This document shows, one piece after another, positions 26,843 through 37,644 of a DNA stretch of 64,000 nucleotides; the first letter of the stretch is position 1; the number at the start of each line of letters is the position of its first letter. This DNA is from Tetradesmus obliquus. Its lineage: Eukaryota; Chlorophyta; Chlorophyceae; Sphaeropleales; Scenedesmaceae. The notes below the pieces were generated by a model. That model did not search any database. It was not told the DNA's origin and saw nothing but the letters and a program-made list of their open reading frames with translations. The translations under genes were made by a program, and so were the position numbers. Where the stretch lies: the NCBI GenBank assembly GCA_030272155.1, contig CP126199.1:2418001-2482000 (forward strand), in the 5' to 3' direction.

Positions 26843-26925
26843 GAGCATGCTGCTGCTGCAGAGGCCATAAGCAATGTCTCCGCTGCCGACATCCACTGCC
26901 AGCACACCCAGCAGCCCACTAGCTG

Positions 26926-26975
<50 letters not shown>

Positions 26976-29900
26976 CTATCTTGTCCATCTGCAGCCAACT
27001 GCTGCTGCTGCTGCTGCTGGTCCTCTGCGATGATGAGTATGTATTTTGCGCCTGCTGCGCTGCTGCTGCCGCCGCCCTGGCCCAGCATCACCTCCAGCTC
27101 CTGGCTGGCCTCCATTGCTGACGCCTCACCTGACAGCACAGCACACACAGATAACATACATGGTCATGTTTGTGTCATAAACCTCAGACCTTTGTGTGGG
27201 GTTTTTCATGATCTGCAAGGAAGAGCGCAGAGGGAGTCCAACTACTACTATAGAATGACCCAGCTGGTAGCAGCAGGCTACCCCCAGCTGTTGAAGTATT
27301 GGCAACATGACAGCAGGGTAGCATCACCTCCAGCTCCTGGCTGGCCGCCATTGCTGACGCCTCTCCTGGCAGGGCAGCAGATACAGACAACATACAAAAC
27401 CTTAGTGGGTTGCCTCAACATACAGGAGGGACAGTACAGCTGTTTGTAAGTTTGGCTGGCACGATGAACAGCAAAAGGGGAAATGCTCAGCTTCTTCCAA
27501 AGGCTTCAAGCACATATCACGGCTGCAACCAAATGCTGCAGCCACCCTCAACACGCTATAGCAGCAGCAGCAGCAGCATTGCCGCCAACCCCTCATCCAG
27601 TTTGCCCGCCATCTGTGCCGCGTCCAGCACCACTGCCTCCACCGCCAACCTCACCACAACACAACACAAAAAGCAACAGAACATCGCTTCTTACCACCAT
27701 ACCCAGCTTGTCGGCCTTCTCCCCTGCATCCAGCACCACTGCAACCCCCACCACCATCACCCCCATCACAACAAACAAAAGGCAACAAAAAAATTGTCTA
27801 CCCCCCAGCTCACCCAGCTTGTCGGCCTTCTCGCCTGCGTCCAGCGTTGCTGCGCTGAAGAGCCCCGTCAGCTGCCGCGCAAACGGCGCGGAGCGGTTGT
27901 CACTGGCTGCCTTCAACGCAGCGCTCTCCACCTGGCGCACCACACCCACCTGGTTTTGATGTGGTGGAGAGACAGCAGCAGCACAGAAGCGCGGCACAGG
28001 CTATTCGTCAGCAAAGCAGCCAGCACAAGTACACAGAACGAGGCGTGGCAGCAGCACCAGCAGCAGCACAGGCCCTGCTCTGCGCAGCTCGCAGCGACAG
28101 CTCCTACTGACGGTGCCTGATCGTGCATAATGTGTTTTGCCGCTCGCAAAATGTTGCCAGCAAACTACACTCATCACAAGATACAACACGCAACAAATGC
28201 ACCGGTTGCGATTCACAGTCATCACAGCATCAATTGCAACGCAAGCTGCATGCATGCAACTTGCGCAGGCCCCATTCCCACCCCGCACCTTGTGCCCCGC
28301 TGCCACCAGCCACCACAAACTTCCTGTCGTCACAGCATCCACTGCTAAGTTACCCGCAACAATCACCAACCATCAACTGCAACTGGTCCAGCCTCGCACC
28401 ATGTGCCCCACTGCCACCAGGCGGCGCACGACTACTGTAGTTATAGCATCCATTGCAATCCATTGCAGATGTTTGATACAATGTTTCCAGCCGCGCACCT
28501 TGTGCCCCGCTGCCACCAGGCGCCGCACGACTACTGTTGTCACAGCATCCATTGCAATCCATTGCAGATGCTGAACACAATGTTTCTGACCGCGCACCTT
28601 GTGCCCCGCTGCCACCAGGCGCCGCACGACTACTGGTGTCACAGCATCCATTGCAATCCATTGCAGATGCTGAACACAATGTTTCTGACCGCGCACCTTG
28701 TGCCCCGCTGCCACCAGGCGCCGCACGACTACTGTTGTCACAGCATCCATTGCAATCCATTGCAGATGCTGAACACAATGTTTCTGACCGCGCACCTTGT
28801 GCCCCGCTGCCACCAGGCGCCGCACGACTACTGTTGTCACAGCATCCATTGCAATCCATTGCAGATGCTGAACACAATGTTTCTGACCGCGCACCTTGTG
28901 CCCCGCTGCCACCAGGCGCCGCACATGGATGGGCAGCCGCTGCACCGGGAAGCTGGCAGTGAGAAAGTTGTGGTCGGGGTAGGCATATATGCCCAGCTCT
29001 GCTGCTGCTGTCTGTGCATCCTCCCCAAAAAAGCGGAACTTGTAGCCAACCTCCACCACCAGCATCACCTGAAGCATAGACGTGTCAACAGGAGCAGCAG
29101 CAGCAGCAGTAGCAGCAGCAGTGTGGGTGTCCTCCCCAAAGAAGCGGAACTTGTAGCCCACCTCCACCACCAGTATCACCTGGCGAACAAATTATGTAGG
29201 GCAGCAGCATCAGCAGCAGCAACAGCAGCAGCAGCAGTATGGGTATTATGCACAGCAAGAGCAGAAGAAGCGCAACTTGTCGCCCACCTCCACGACCCGC
29301 ATCACGGGGTGTGGGGACAGATCTATTAATTGCAGCAGCGGCGGCAGCAGCAGCAGCAGTGTGAGCGTGTTGCAGGTAAAAGGAGAGAGGCTGCAAGGAT
29401 GATGACCACCAACATCATCCTCAATGACTCCACACAACAGTGCTGGGCTGTCAGCTTCTAAGGAGCATTGCGGCACTTCGGCAGTTGCATTGTATAGGTG
29501 GCTGGATGCTGCCTTACAGGGCATGCATGGCATCCAAGAGCCATGCCCGAAAAACGCACAGCGGCGCCGCAACATGCAAGTGCTTGTGTGGCTGCACAGG
29601 CCTTGCCGTTGCAGCTGCAGCTGCTGCATGACTGCCCCATCGCACAGCACAGTTTGTAGCTGTGCAAGTTCAGCACGCTATTGCAGAGCCGGTTGAGCTC
29701 ACCCCTGGGTGTGCTGCTTTGAGCGCAACCACCTGCTGCTCCAGTGGGGTGTACTTCGGCTGCTGCTGCTGCTGCTGCCGCCTGTTGTAGCTGCTGTTGC
29801 TAGTCCCGCCTTGTCCTGCAGGAGCTAGTGCAATGGCAGCAGCAGGCGCCCCAGGATCTGCTAGGCTAGCAGCGCCAGGTGCACCAACCAGCTTCGCTTG

Positions 29901-30287
29901 CGCTTTGCTGTGGCGAGCAGTGTTTCGCACTGCAGGAATGGCTGGGGGAGCGTCAATATCAACATCGCATGGTGTTAGTGTGGCTGTTGGGCCTTCTGCT
30001 GTGCCTGCTTTGCCTGCTGTGCGTGCTGCTGCTGCTGCTGGAGGTGCTGCTGGGGCAGGCGTCTCGTCAACTTCATCGATGTCTATCACTTCTACATCGT
30101 TGCTCGGCTTGTGCCGTTTGCCATGTGGTGATTCTGCTGCTGCTGCTGCTACTGCTGTTGCTGCTGTTGGTGGTGCCCCATGCTGCTGCTGTTGTTGCGC
30201 GAAGGGTTTGCTCTTGGGCTTACTGCTGGGCGCCGAAGCAAAGAATGAGCTGATCGTGCGCTGCTTATCATCAGCTTTGCGCTTCAT
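19511..30287 (-). CDS. MSH3: DNA mismatch repair protein MSH3 (MutS beta subunit)
   Basis: Fourteen exons join in phase to 1327 residues: 30287-29703, 29068-28895, 27949-27814, 27129-26209, 25907-25759, 25395-25165, 24871-24647, 24273-24097, 23484-23327, 22836-22612, 22082-22019, 21540-21386, 20933-20534, 19894-19511. The N-terminus has a PCNA-binding box (QRTISSFF). Exon 1 ends in the MSH3-like [17 protein letters not shown], and exon 2 carries the mismatch-binding core [13 protein letters not shown]...DHNFLTAS. The ATPase has Walker A GPNMGGKS (about residue 994), the signature STFAEEL and Walker [18 protein letters not shown] and [10 protein letters not shown] favour MSH3 over MSH6. With MSH2 it recognises insertion/deletion loops in the nucleus. 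Long Gln, Ala and Ser runs interrupt exon 4 and, less so, exons 13-14. Several acceptors follow CTG tracts. Echoes of at least nine exons lie in its introns. Confidence 0.92.
20135..20230. other. AT-rich island in MSH3 intron 13
   Basis: About 95 bases rich in A and T (TTATTATTGAAAC, ATTTATTATGTTTTTG) lie inside a GC-rich intron. No coding content or repeat is seen. Organellar insertion or an AT-rich simple stretch are possible. Confidence 0.5.
21135..21230 (-). repeat. Phase-matched duplicate of MSH3 exon 12 3' half
   Basis: A 96-base copy of the end of exon 12 lies in intron 12. It begins after TTCAG and ends at ACAG before GTCTGC, encoding [15 protein letters not shown] through the ATPase signature. 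It enters and leaves in phase 2, the same as the real junction, with no stop. It could be spliced in as a 32-residue cassette. Confidence 0.8.
21598..21650 (-). repeat. Echo of MSH3 exon 12 5' end
   Basis: CTGGGCTCCTGGGTGCCTGC after a TTGCAG acceptor-like site copies the exon 12 start (CTGGGCGCCTGGGTGCCTGC at 21540). Similarity continues for roughly 30 bases and includes the intronic flank upstream, which holds a GTTTAGA/ATTTAAA-type stretch and AGCAGCAGCAG. Confidence 0.75.
22276..22460 (-). repeat. Echo of MSH3 exon 10 3' end
   Basis: The frame reads [17 protein letters not shown] and then a copy of the exon end with its donor region (GGTGAGAGGGTG). It repeats the end of exon 10 (22680-22612) roughly 330 bases further into the intron, with small indels. 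Confidence 0.75.
22935..23104 (-). repeat. Echo of MSH3 exon 10 5' part
   Basis: About 170 bases upstream of exon 10 repeat its acceptor (CAG before GGAGGC) and the stretch encoding [12 protein letters not shown] through VEGKHP. The copy has indels that break the frame. The true exon is the copy at 22836. Confidence 0.8.
23580..23615 (-). repeat. Echo of MSH3 exon 9 5' end
   Basis: A copy of the acceptor plus the stretch encoding ATKKVA lies about 110 bases upstream of exon 9 (start 23484). Similarity is lost after about 35 bases. Confidence 0.65.
23795..24055 (-). repeat. Two echoes of MSH3 exon 8 3' end
   Basis: Copies at about 23975-24050 and 23800-23875 repeat the end of exon 8 ([17 protein letters not shown] in the real exon at 24160-24097). 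The nearer copy reads [17 protein letters not shown] with its GTGCGC donor. The farther one is worn ([12 protein letters not shown]). Confidence 0.8.
24523..24592 (-). repeat. Echo of MSH3 exon 7 3' end
   Basis: The segment repeats the exon 7 end (GCCTTTGAAC-type and GAGGTTTCCAGAG-like blocks on the coding strand) about 125 bases into the intron, with the donor-like GTGTGA. A single-base run (TTTTTTTT on plus) has grown inside the copy. Confidence 0.7.
25968..26022 (-). repeat. Echo of MSH3 exon 5 5' end
   Basis: About 50 bases upstream of exon 5 copy its start: the real exon reads [14 protein letters not shown], the copy [14 protein letters not shown]. Spacing is about 115 bases. Confidence 0.75.
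27325..27372 (-). repeat. Echo of MSH3 exon 4 5' end
   Basis: This copies the acceptor and start of exon 4 ([16 protein letters not shown] in the exon, [16 protein letters not shown] in the copy), about 240 bases upstream. Confidence 0.8.
27590..27745 (-). repeat. Two echoes of MSH3 exon 3 3' end
   Basis: The end of exon 3 ([11 protein letters not shown], 27846-27814) recurs at about 27700-27740 (the same peptide) and, more worn, at about 27592-27632. Both keep an adjacent GT donor-like site. Confidence 0.8.
28283..28934 (-). repeat. 99-bp tandem array made of MSH3 exon 2 3' end plus intron
   Basis: Five near-identical 99-bp units have CGCGCACC at 28492, 28591, 28690, 28789 and 28888. Two diverged units lie to the left (about 28393 and 28283). 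Each unit contains the exon 2 end encoding [10 protein letters not shown], the donor (CACAAG before GTGCGC) and about 65 bases of intron. The rightmost is the real exon end. The array is open in the exon 2 frame on the minus strand, and 99 is a multiple of three. Confidence 0.92.
29069..29330 (-). repeat. Upstream copies of MSH3 exon 2 5' end
   Basis: Two copies precede the real start of exon 2 (29068). The nearer begins after a CCAG acceptor at 29179 and reads [17 protein letters not shown]. It stays open and in frame into exon 2, 111 bases later. The farther one (about 29330-29268) is worn, reading [14 protein letters not shown]. Confidence 0.85.
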
Positions 30288-31501
30288 ACTGTAGCAACAC
30301 TGCGGGAACCAATGTTGTTGCACCCACGTAACAGGGCTGCATCAGGGCAAGCGAGTGCATATGTCGTTCAAAGGCATTGCGCACGTCCAGAGTAACCTGC
30401 TTGTAGCGTGCACGCGAGCAGGTGCCAAACCCCAGGGCGGGAGCTTGTCATTCAAATGCCACAGGAGGCACAGGCCGTGTGGCATGTGCTCATTGAATCG
30501 CAGCAGGTGCGTGCAGTTTGCAGCTCAATAGCTTACAGCGTTGAAGCAGCTGCAGCACTAGCAGCGGCAGCAACAGCTGTGCTGCTCAGGCTGGTGTAGG
30601 ACCTGCATGACAGCCCCCCCCCTCATCCCATTTGAAGTTCACAAATGTACCTGCTTACTGATCACACAGACCTTGCGCGGAACACGCACACAGCTGCACT
30701 GCATGTTGCAGCACATGTTGACATGTTGTTTGCCCAGCTCACTGCGAACGTCAATCAGGCATAAGCCTTGCAGCCGCTGCGTAGGAGTCCAGAAGCACCG
30801 CCAGCCTGGCGTCACGCGACATTACCTGTTGCAAGACCACGCCACATCTTCTAATGAAAGAAGCGATCAGCCTCTTTACAATGCTTGTTCCAAGAATGAA
30901 GTGCGTATGGTTGAGCACACTGCCGCATGCTGGCTGAGGATCAGGTTGCAGCTGTGACAGCTATGGGGTGTGACTGATGACAGATGAAATAATGCATGCA
31001 AACTGCACTCAAACGGCCACAACGGCATATCTAACATCAGCTGCATCATCCAAGCCGGATGGAGGACTCATTATCATACAGCACGAACCTTGCAGCTAGC
31101 TAGCGATGCAGCTGCATGTCATCGTGCTGCTGCGCTCACCTTCCCAGGTGTCCGTGCCCGGCGGGCACGAGTACTCAGAATCAGCTGCCTATTTCGTTCA
31201 AAGCGAGTAGATAATATCATTGGAGCAACTCAGCCGAAGACTAAGGCTCTGAAGCTTTGATAAGTAGATGCGGAAGCTGCCGGCATTAGTCAACCTTCCT
31301 CGGTGTGCGCATATAAGCTCGTGCTTGACTTTGCAGCACCCTATCCTGCTGTATATGTCTATCTCTGTATTCGAGTCTTATTACATCCGCAAATATACAT
31401 TCAACAAGCGTCAATAGCCAGTCCAACTATCGCCCAGCATTTGCGATCATAGGCCTGCATTCACCTAAGCCACCGGCAATCACCTTATAAATCTATCCAA
31501 G
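30288..31501. other. Divergent intergenic region between MSH3 and the secreted protein
   Basis: About 1.2 kb with no supported exon. A TATAAG at 31312-31317 lies 190 bases before the plus-strand start codon and is a possible TATA box. Confidence 0.4.
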
Positions 31502-32236
31502 ATGTCTAAGCTCTTTATGATTGCCATGGCGCTGTGCTGCCTGCTGGTGGCGGCACATGCTCAGACAGCAAGCTTCAGCTGTGATGATGCAAGGAGGATC
31601 GGCAACCCAGCAAACAACCAGTGCGGGGCTCTTTGCGCGGAGGTGAGCATTATACATCGCCAAACTGTAGTCCTGAGCGCTCATCAGGCACCCTTGCTGC
31701 AACAGGAGCTGAATAGCATCACCAGCAGCAGCAGCCACAGCAGCCACAGCCTGAGCAGCAACATAGGTCCTGCTGTGCCCTGCTGCATGCGCATGTAGCT
31801 TTCTTGCACAATTCACATATCTGCCATGTGAGACACTTGAAACAGCCTACCTTGCGCGCTGCAGTCACTGCATATACGCCCATCCCTGCACTGTGCCCGT
31901 CATGCATGGCATGCAATTCCAGCCTCGCTGCACCACATGCTGAAATTCCCTTGCACCTGTCCCCACACTGCTAACTCCTCCTTGCAACCCCTGCCACCTC
32001 CCCATGCCCTGCCTCTCCAGGTTGTCAGGCAAAACCCCAAGTTCCGCGCCCTCTCAGGGTTTTGCAAGAAGCAGTGCCAGGCGTGTGTGGTGGCTGTGTC
32101 AAAGTGCAAGCTGGGCGCCAAGCAGCAGATGCCGCAGGTGTGTGCGCAGGCCTTCCGCATTCCCCAAGTCATGAAGATCGTCAACCAGTACATGTCCAGG
32201 ACAGCAAGCGAGAAGGCACCTGCCAGGGGTCTGTGA
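31502..32236 (+). CDS. Small secreted eight-cysteine protein (118 aa)
   Basis: Exons 31502-31642 and 32021-32236 join in phase 0 to 118 residues. The first 20 residues are a clear signal peptide (MSKLFMIAMALCCLLVAAHA). The mature part has eight cysteines (about residues 27, 41, 45, 62, 66, 69, 76, 88), including a CxxxCxxC cluster, and is Lys/Arg-rich. The even number suggests disulfide bonding outside the cell. I do not recognise the family. It could be a wall or matrix component or a defence-type peptide. The ATG is the first in the frame and directly precedes the hydrophobic core. Confidence 0.7.
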
Positions 32237-34012
32237 TGTGGCAGTGTCACGTGACACGGTACGCAGTGTGGAGCTACACTAAGTCCAGCCATAGCACTCA
32301 AGAGGCTGTGCTGTACTAGTTCAGTGCTTCCTGGCTGGAAGAGAGGGACTGGATGAGAGAAAATCAGGGTGTGCAGGATGTGAATAGTCGTCATCAAAAC
32401 CCGTATTGTCTGGCTGCGTATAGCATGATGGTTGGTGGTTTGTGCGCATCGGCGTTCACGGCAAAAAAATACAGTTGCCAGCTGATTGCTGATTGCTTCC
32501 CTAGATTGTCAGGTCTGTGGCGTCTGTCAACTGACAGGTCAGGTCCGTCTGGCAGTCGAGTGACTGTTGCTGCAAGTCCCTGCGTCAGTGGACAACACCC
32601 AGCACGTGTCAAACTACAGCCCTGCTTTGTTTGTTCTGTTGTCGTGTACATACAACCACGGGCACCCGGTACCGGTTGCCCGCTTGTGCTCAACCTGTGT
32701 TGTAGCACTGGTCAACTCTGACTGTTCCACGTGATGTGATCTGGTATTTGAGCTGCAGCAATGCAGTGTGCATCAGTGTGGGCGCCACCACATGTGGTGC
32801 TACAGCGCAACCTCCTGTGTTGCAAGTATTGTTGGCAGTGCTGTCTGTTTCTGCAGGCAGGGCTAATTCAACTTCTTCTGCGTTGAGCAGATGTTGTTCT
32901 GTATATAGAGTTGCAGGTAACTTGTTCAGCTCTTGCCGACATGCTATGTAAGGTGCATGCGCCTTACATGGCCAAGTTGACGCCATTGCGTTGTCACATG
33001 CTGGATGTACTAGTAATAGCAACGCTTTGAAATTCCAGCAGAAGTAGTCACCAAGTAGTCGCCAAGACCACCGCGGCACACACAACCAGCAGCCAGCTGC
33101 AGTGAATGCACCAGTAGAGATGAGTCCAAACACCTAGCAGTACTGCTACTAGTAGCACAGTGTGCCTACAGAGGGCAGCAGTCTCACAGCACTGCAGCAG
33201 CGCTGCTGCAGCCGGCGCATGACGGAGCCAACGGTCTGCAAGAGTCACTCATGTGTAGAGACGCACGCAACGCCTCCTGTCAGTAATGCTTGCTGCAATG
33301 AGATGCAGCGCTCTAGCAGAGGCCACACGCAGCCACCAGGAGGAGGCACAAAGGTACACTTACTAATAGTATGTGTACTTTGGTGACCCTGCCTAGTGGG
33401 CGCGGCTATAAGGCGGTGTGCTGGTTCAGAAGGCTGCTGCGCAGCAGCCAGCTGGCAAATGCAGATGTAAACAGCAACAAGCGCATGACCAAGATGCAGA
33501 CAGCGCCAGAACCAGGGGCTGAATGCCAGCCACATCGTAAACCAGTCAGTCAGATATACACTCGCGCATGAACCAGTTTGTCAAGCTGAAAGGACCATGC
33601 ATGACAGTGCGTGGCACTGTTCCAGAAAACTAAACGTGCCCAAAGCACATGCACCAGCTCACTGCTATGCAACAAAAGGGAGCTGTTGTTGCCCCCATTT
33701 GACGTGCCAGCACCAGCTACAGTGTCGGCATTGCGACTGGCAACGCTCTTGCAGCTTGCAAGCGCCTGTCTGGTGGCCTTGCAGTGCAGGAGCGCAGTGC
33801 CCGCTGAGCCCAATGTGCTTTCAAATCCTCTCCATATGCATAGGTCTCAGAACCTTTTCTCTCATATACTCCTATATCTCCTTTACCTGCCCTTCATATA
33901 CTTGAGCATGCGCGTACACTCTCAACAGCATGAGCAGCTAAGCTGTTGTGCCACTGGGGCTGAGGCATCAGCTGTACAAATATCACAAAATTTGAAGCTT
34001 GAGTTTCAACTT
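32237..34012. other. Convergent 3' flanks, no gene seen
   Basis: This lies between the stops of the secreted protein (+) and MMADHC (-). TGTAA on plus at 32947-32951 may end the former transcript. Open frames here are short and overlapping. Confidence 0.45.
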
Positions 34013-34792
34013 TCAAGGTTGTGACAGCCCTGTCCCCTGCAGCTCCGCCTCTGCTTCCTTGATGGCCTCCAGCAGCAGCTGCAGCGGCGCCTTGGCAAAC
34101 AGCGTGGCGGGGTACACTGCACTGCCCCAGCGGGGGTGCAGCACGATCTGCACAGCACCAGCACAGCAGCCACGCGGTCAAGCATTGCTGTCATTGCTAC
34201 CCATACACAGAAACATGCAGAGGCCGTTTAATCGGCACCGGCAGCAGTGCGCACAATCCGCACAAATTAGCATCACACCAAGGCAGCACCCAAGCCATGT
34301 TAAAAAGCGTGTCAAAAACGTCCTGTGCCAGCCAGGCAGCAAGCAAGCAAGCAAACACAGCTGTAGCGCTGCTGTTACAGCCCGCACCTTGCAGCAGCCC
34401 GCATTTTGTGTCTTGAAGCCCAGCAGGATGGACAGGCCCTCCACCTCAGGGTACACGTTGTTGGTGCCCTGCTGGATCATCTGCAGCAGCAGCAGCAGCA
34501 GCTCAATACCTTGTGGCACTGCAGCAAAACAGTAACTTCTGCATGCGCACAGCCACCGTACGCAAAATGCATTACTCCACAGCACTGTCTGCCCCGCCTC
34601 ACACACAGCTTGTGGGTCACCAATCAAACTCCACCAGAACCCTGCATCAAAGGCTTCAAATTTGGGTAAAATCACCCTAAGCCCTGCACCCCAGCCAGCT
34701 CACCGGCAGGCCCGAGCAGGGGTCTATGTAGTCGCACCAGCAGCCCTGCGCCTGCAGCTTGCCGCACACGCACTGCGACCACTCCATGAACT

Positions 34793-34837
<45 letters not shown>

Positions 34838-35651
34838 GCAGGCGCCAAGCATTTCAGCCACACCATATCACGGAGCAGTGGTGTTGCTTTTCAGCGGCTG
34901 CTGCTTCTGTGTGATAAGGCAAATACCTGCTGCTTGGTCAGCAGCATTACAGCTACTGCGGCTGCTGACATCGCTCCTGCAGCTGCTTCTGCTCCTGCTC
35001 CTGCTGCTAGCCATTTAGCAAGATGGAGTGCGCTCACCCGCTCCAGCAGCCGGTCTTTCTCTGTGTCAATCTTCTCCCCTGTGCGCACCAAGTCATAGTC
35101 TGCTTGCTGGCAGGTGGGCACGATGAGCATGCCTGACAGGTTCACATCAGGGAAGACACTTTGCACCTCCCGAGCCATGGCTGGGGGGCAGGCTGCACAG
35201 CAGATGAAATAAAAGAAACAAAATGACAGTATAACAGTTGACTGGTCAATTACTAGCATCCTGGGAGGATGGTGTATGGCGAGTTGCAGGACATGCTACT
35301 TCGAACAGAACTGAATGGCTTGCATTGATGCTGCGACTTGCCGGCTTGCAGGCATCCAGATGTATTCAAAAGACATCAATTAATCGGGACTATGCTGGTG
35401 TTTTGCGTTCCTGCTGTAGCACTTGGCTGCGCCACTGCTGCTGCTACCCTGCACTGCTGCTGCCGGGTGTCCCAGTTTGGTACACACGCTGCTGCTGCCC
35501 ACATACCGTGAACAGAGTACTCCATGTTCCACAGGCTGGTTGATATGGGAGTAAGAGCCATTGCTGCAGACTTCCTGCTAGCCAAACGATTGAAAGGAAC
35601 AGACAGCCGTGAATTCAGTGCAGCTTGTAATGGCGAGCAAGGCGAGGGCAT
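34013..35651 (-). CDS. MMADHC: Cobalamin trafficking protein, MMADHC (cblD) homologue
   Basis: Exons 35651-35507, 35192-35038, 34790-34704, 34480-34388 and 34147-34013 join in phase to 204 residues. The N-terminus (MPSPCSPLQAALNSRLSV then FNRLASRKSA) is rich in Arg, Ser and Ala with no acidic residue, like a mitochondrial leader. Conserved family blocks follow: MLIVPTCQQADYDLV with EKIDTEKDRLLER, then GCWCDYIDPCSGLP, GFKTQNAGCCK and HPRWGSAVYPATLF. In animals MMADHC directs cobalamin to cytosolic methionine synthase and mitochondrial methylmalonyl-CoA mutase. The same role is inferred here. It is shorter than human MMADHC, mainly at the N-terminus. Acceptors of exons 3 and 4 follow CTG tracts. 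It shares a 221-base upstream gap with the GNAT gene. Confidence 0.82.
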
Positions 35652-35872
35652 TCAGGGAGACAGCAACTGTTCACCATCGAGCATGAGTAATTCGATTGCG
35701 TTCACACCCCGGTTACTAGTACATTTGTCATGGGGTCCAAGCCCTGGCTGTGAACATCATGTTCATCTCCGAACATGTGCAGCGCTGGCCAATCTGTTTA
35801 ACTGCGTGAGATTGCCACTGCAACTTTCAAAACAGTATGATCCGCTGTTCGGCTATTGCGTAACCACCAACC
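35652..35872. promoter_or_regulatory. Short bidirectional promoter region
   Basis: Only 221 bases separate the start codons of MMADHC (-) and the GNAT gene (+), so both promoters and leaders must be compact or overlapping. No specific motif is assigned. Confidence 0.4.
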
Positions 35873-37605
35873 ATGCTGCTGTCTGACCCCAGACCTTCCT
35901 CGTTGCTTCAGCGACACCGAAGTTGCAAAACACCGGGCAAAGTTGACTTCAATGCACGACGCTACAATCCACACAGGGTTATTGCTCGGCCTGGTCATCA
36001 ACAGCAGCGTCATAGATTGCCAGCAACTTCTGCTACTGCTGCTGCAGCTCCAAAGGTGAGCTCATGTGACACATGTGATTTGATTTGGCTTATTAGCTGG
36101 ACACACAACACGCAGCAAGCCTTTTTATCATGTCTAGCATCTTTCTGCCATACATTCCTGCAGCTTGCACGGTTGGATCTGCTGTCTAGTGCACGATCAA
36201 CCTCCCGGGCCCTGCATGTGCTGGATGCGCTTGCAGGAAAAGCAGAAGCTGACAGCAGAGAAGCAGCAGCTGCTCAAGCAGATGCTAAACTACAGTTATG
36301 AGGTGCGCACTTTGTTATACTGTACTGCCGGTGTTCTTTCTCATGCGTGTATGTGTGCAAGCAAAGGCACACTTTTGCAGCACCCAGTGCACTGACAAGC
36401 CGCATGCATCTTCACAAGGCCATTTGTGCAATACGACAGCAGCATCGGCTGCGAATATGTGGGCCCAACAGGCAGTGCTGCAGTCTCTGATGCCACCGCT
36501 GGACTGTCTTTCACCTGCCACAGGCAGCAGCAACCGAATGCAGGCAGCGTTCTGCAGCAGCAATCAGCTACCACACATGTATCTTCCCAGCAAGGGCAGC
36601 AGGGCTCCTATTGCGTCACCCAGCATGCAGTTGCTGCTGTCATGACCACCCTGCTGCTGCTGCTTCAGGTTGAAACTGATGGCGGCAGGCTGGTGATTGG
36701 TGTGATGCGTGAGGGCCAGCTACCGCGCTGCGCCGACCTGCTGGCTGACACCTTTGTGGACACAAAGGGCATACAGGCATATAGGTGGGCAAAAAAGTAG
36801 TACTTGATCACAGTGTGTCGGCGACAGCATCAGAGAAGCTTGGCTAGGATTGGCTGCGCAGACCTGCTGGCTGACACTTTTGTGGGCACATGTGTACAAA
36901 GGGCAAACAGGCCTACAGGTGGGGTCAGCAACAGTGAAGGCAGAGTCAGCACATGGTTTGGAGCACCATCTTCACTTCATGTGGTGATGTGATGGCATGC
37001 CGCATATCTGGCAACCCATTCACATGCCTTCTGCGAGTGGGGTTGATATGAGTAGGCAGCGTCGCACGGTCATGTTGCTGCTGCTGCTGCTCACCCGGCA
37101 CTGGTGTTGACCCAACGTACAAGTTTTGATGCAGGGTTCGTTCACTTCCTCTCTGTTGCACAGCAAAGTATGCACCTGTACAATACAATCTGCATGTGTC
37201 CTGTTTACCGGCATGCAGGCATGTAGGCATTAGACAAGGCAAGGCATTAGACAAGCGTGCAGCAACTTTATACCAGCACCTTGTCAAAGGACACCATGCG
37301 TAGTAGTTTGCATAATGATAACCTGTGTGTTGTGCGCTGCTTGCAGGCGCTATGTGCGCCGCAACATCCTCACGTACCTCGAGCAGCACCACAAGATGCC
37401 GCCTGCTGCAGTGGTGCTCACAGCCGTGCTGCACAGCACAGTGCCGGTGAATAACGAGGGCGACTCACTCATGCTGGAAGGCAGCTTGCCAGAGCTGCTG
37501 CCCAGCAGCAGCAGCAGCAGCAGCAGTGTAACAGCAGTGAGGGCTGGCAGCAGTGATGCAGCAGCAAGTGCTGCTGCTGTTGCTGATGCGCATGGCAACC
37601 CATCC

Positions 37606-37644
<39 letters not shown>

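Noticed and set aside
22276-27745. Second set of MSH3 exons as a tandem MSH3 pseudogene
   Set aside because: Copies are partial, interleaved with the real exons and always adjacent to the matching exon, so they are local duplications and not a second gene.
28283-28934. Regular array that could be taken for a CRISPR or a protein repeat domain
   Set aside because: Units are contiguous 99-bp copies with no unique spacers, and each contains an MSH3 exon end with a donor, so it is an exon-derived tandem repeat.
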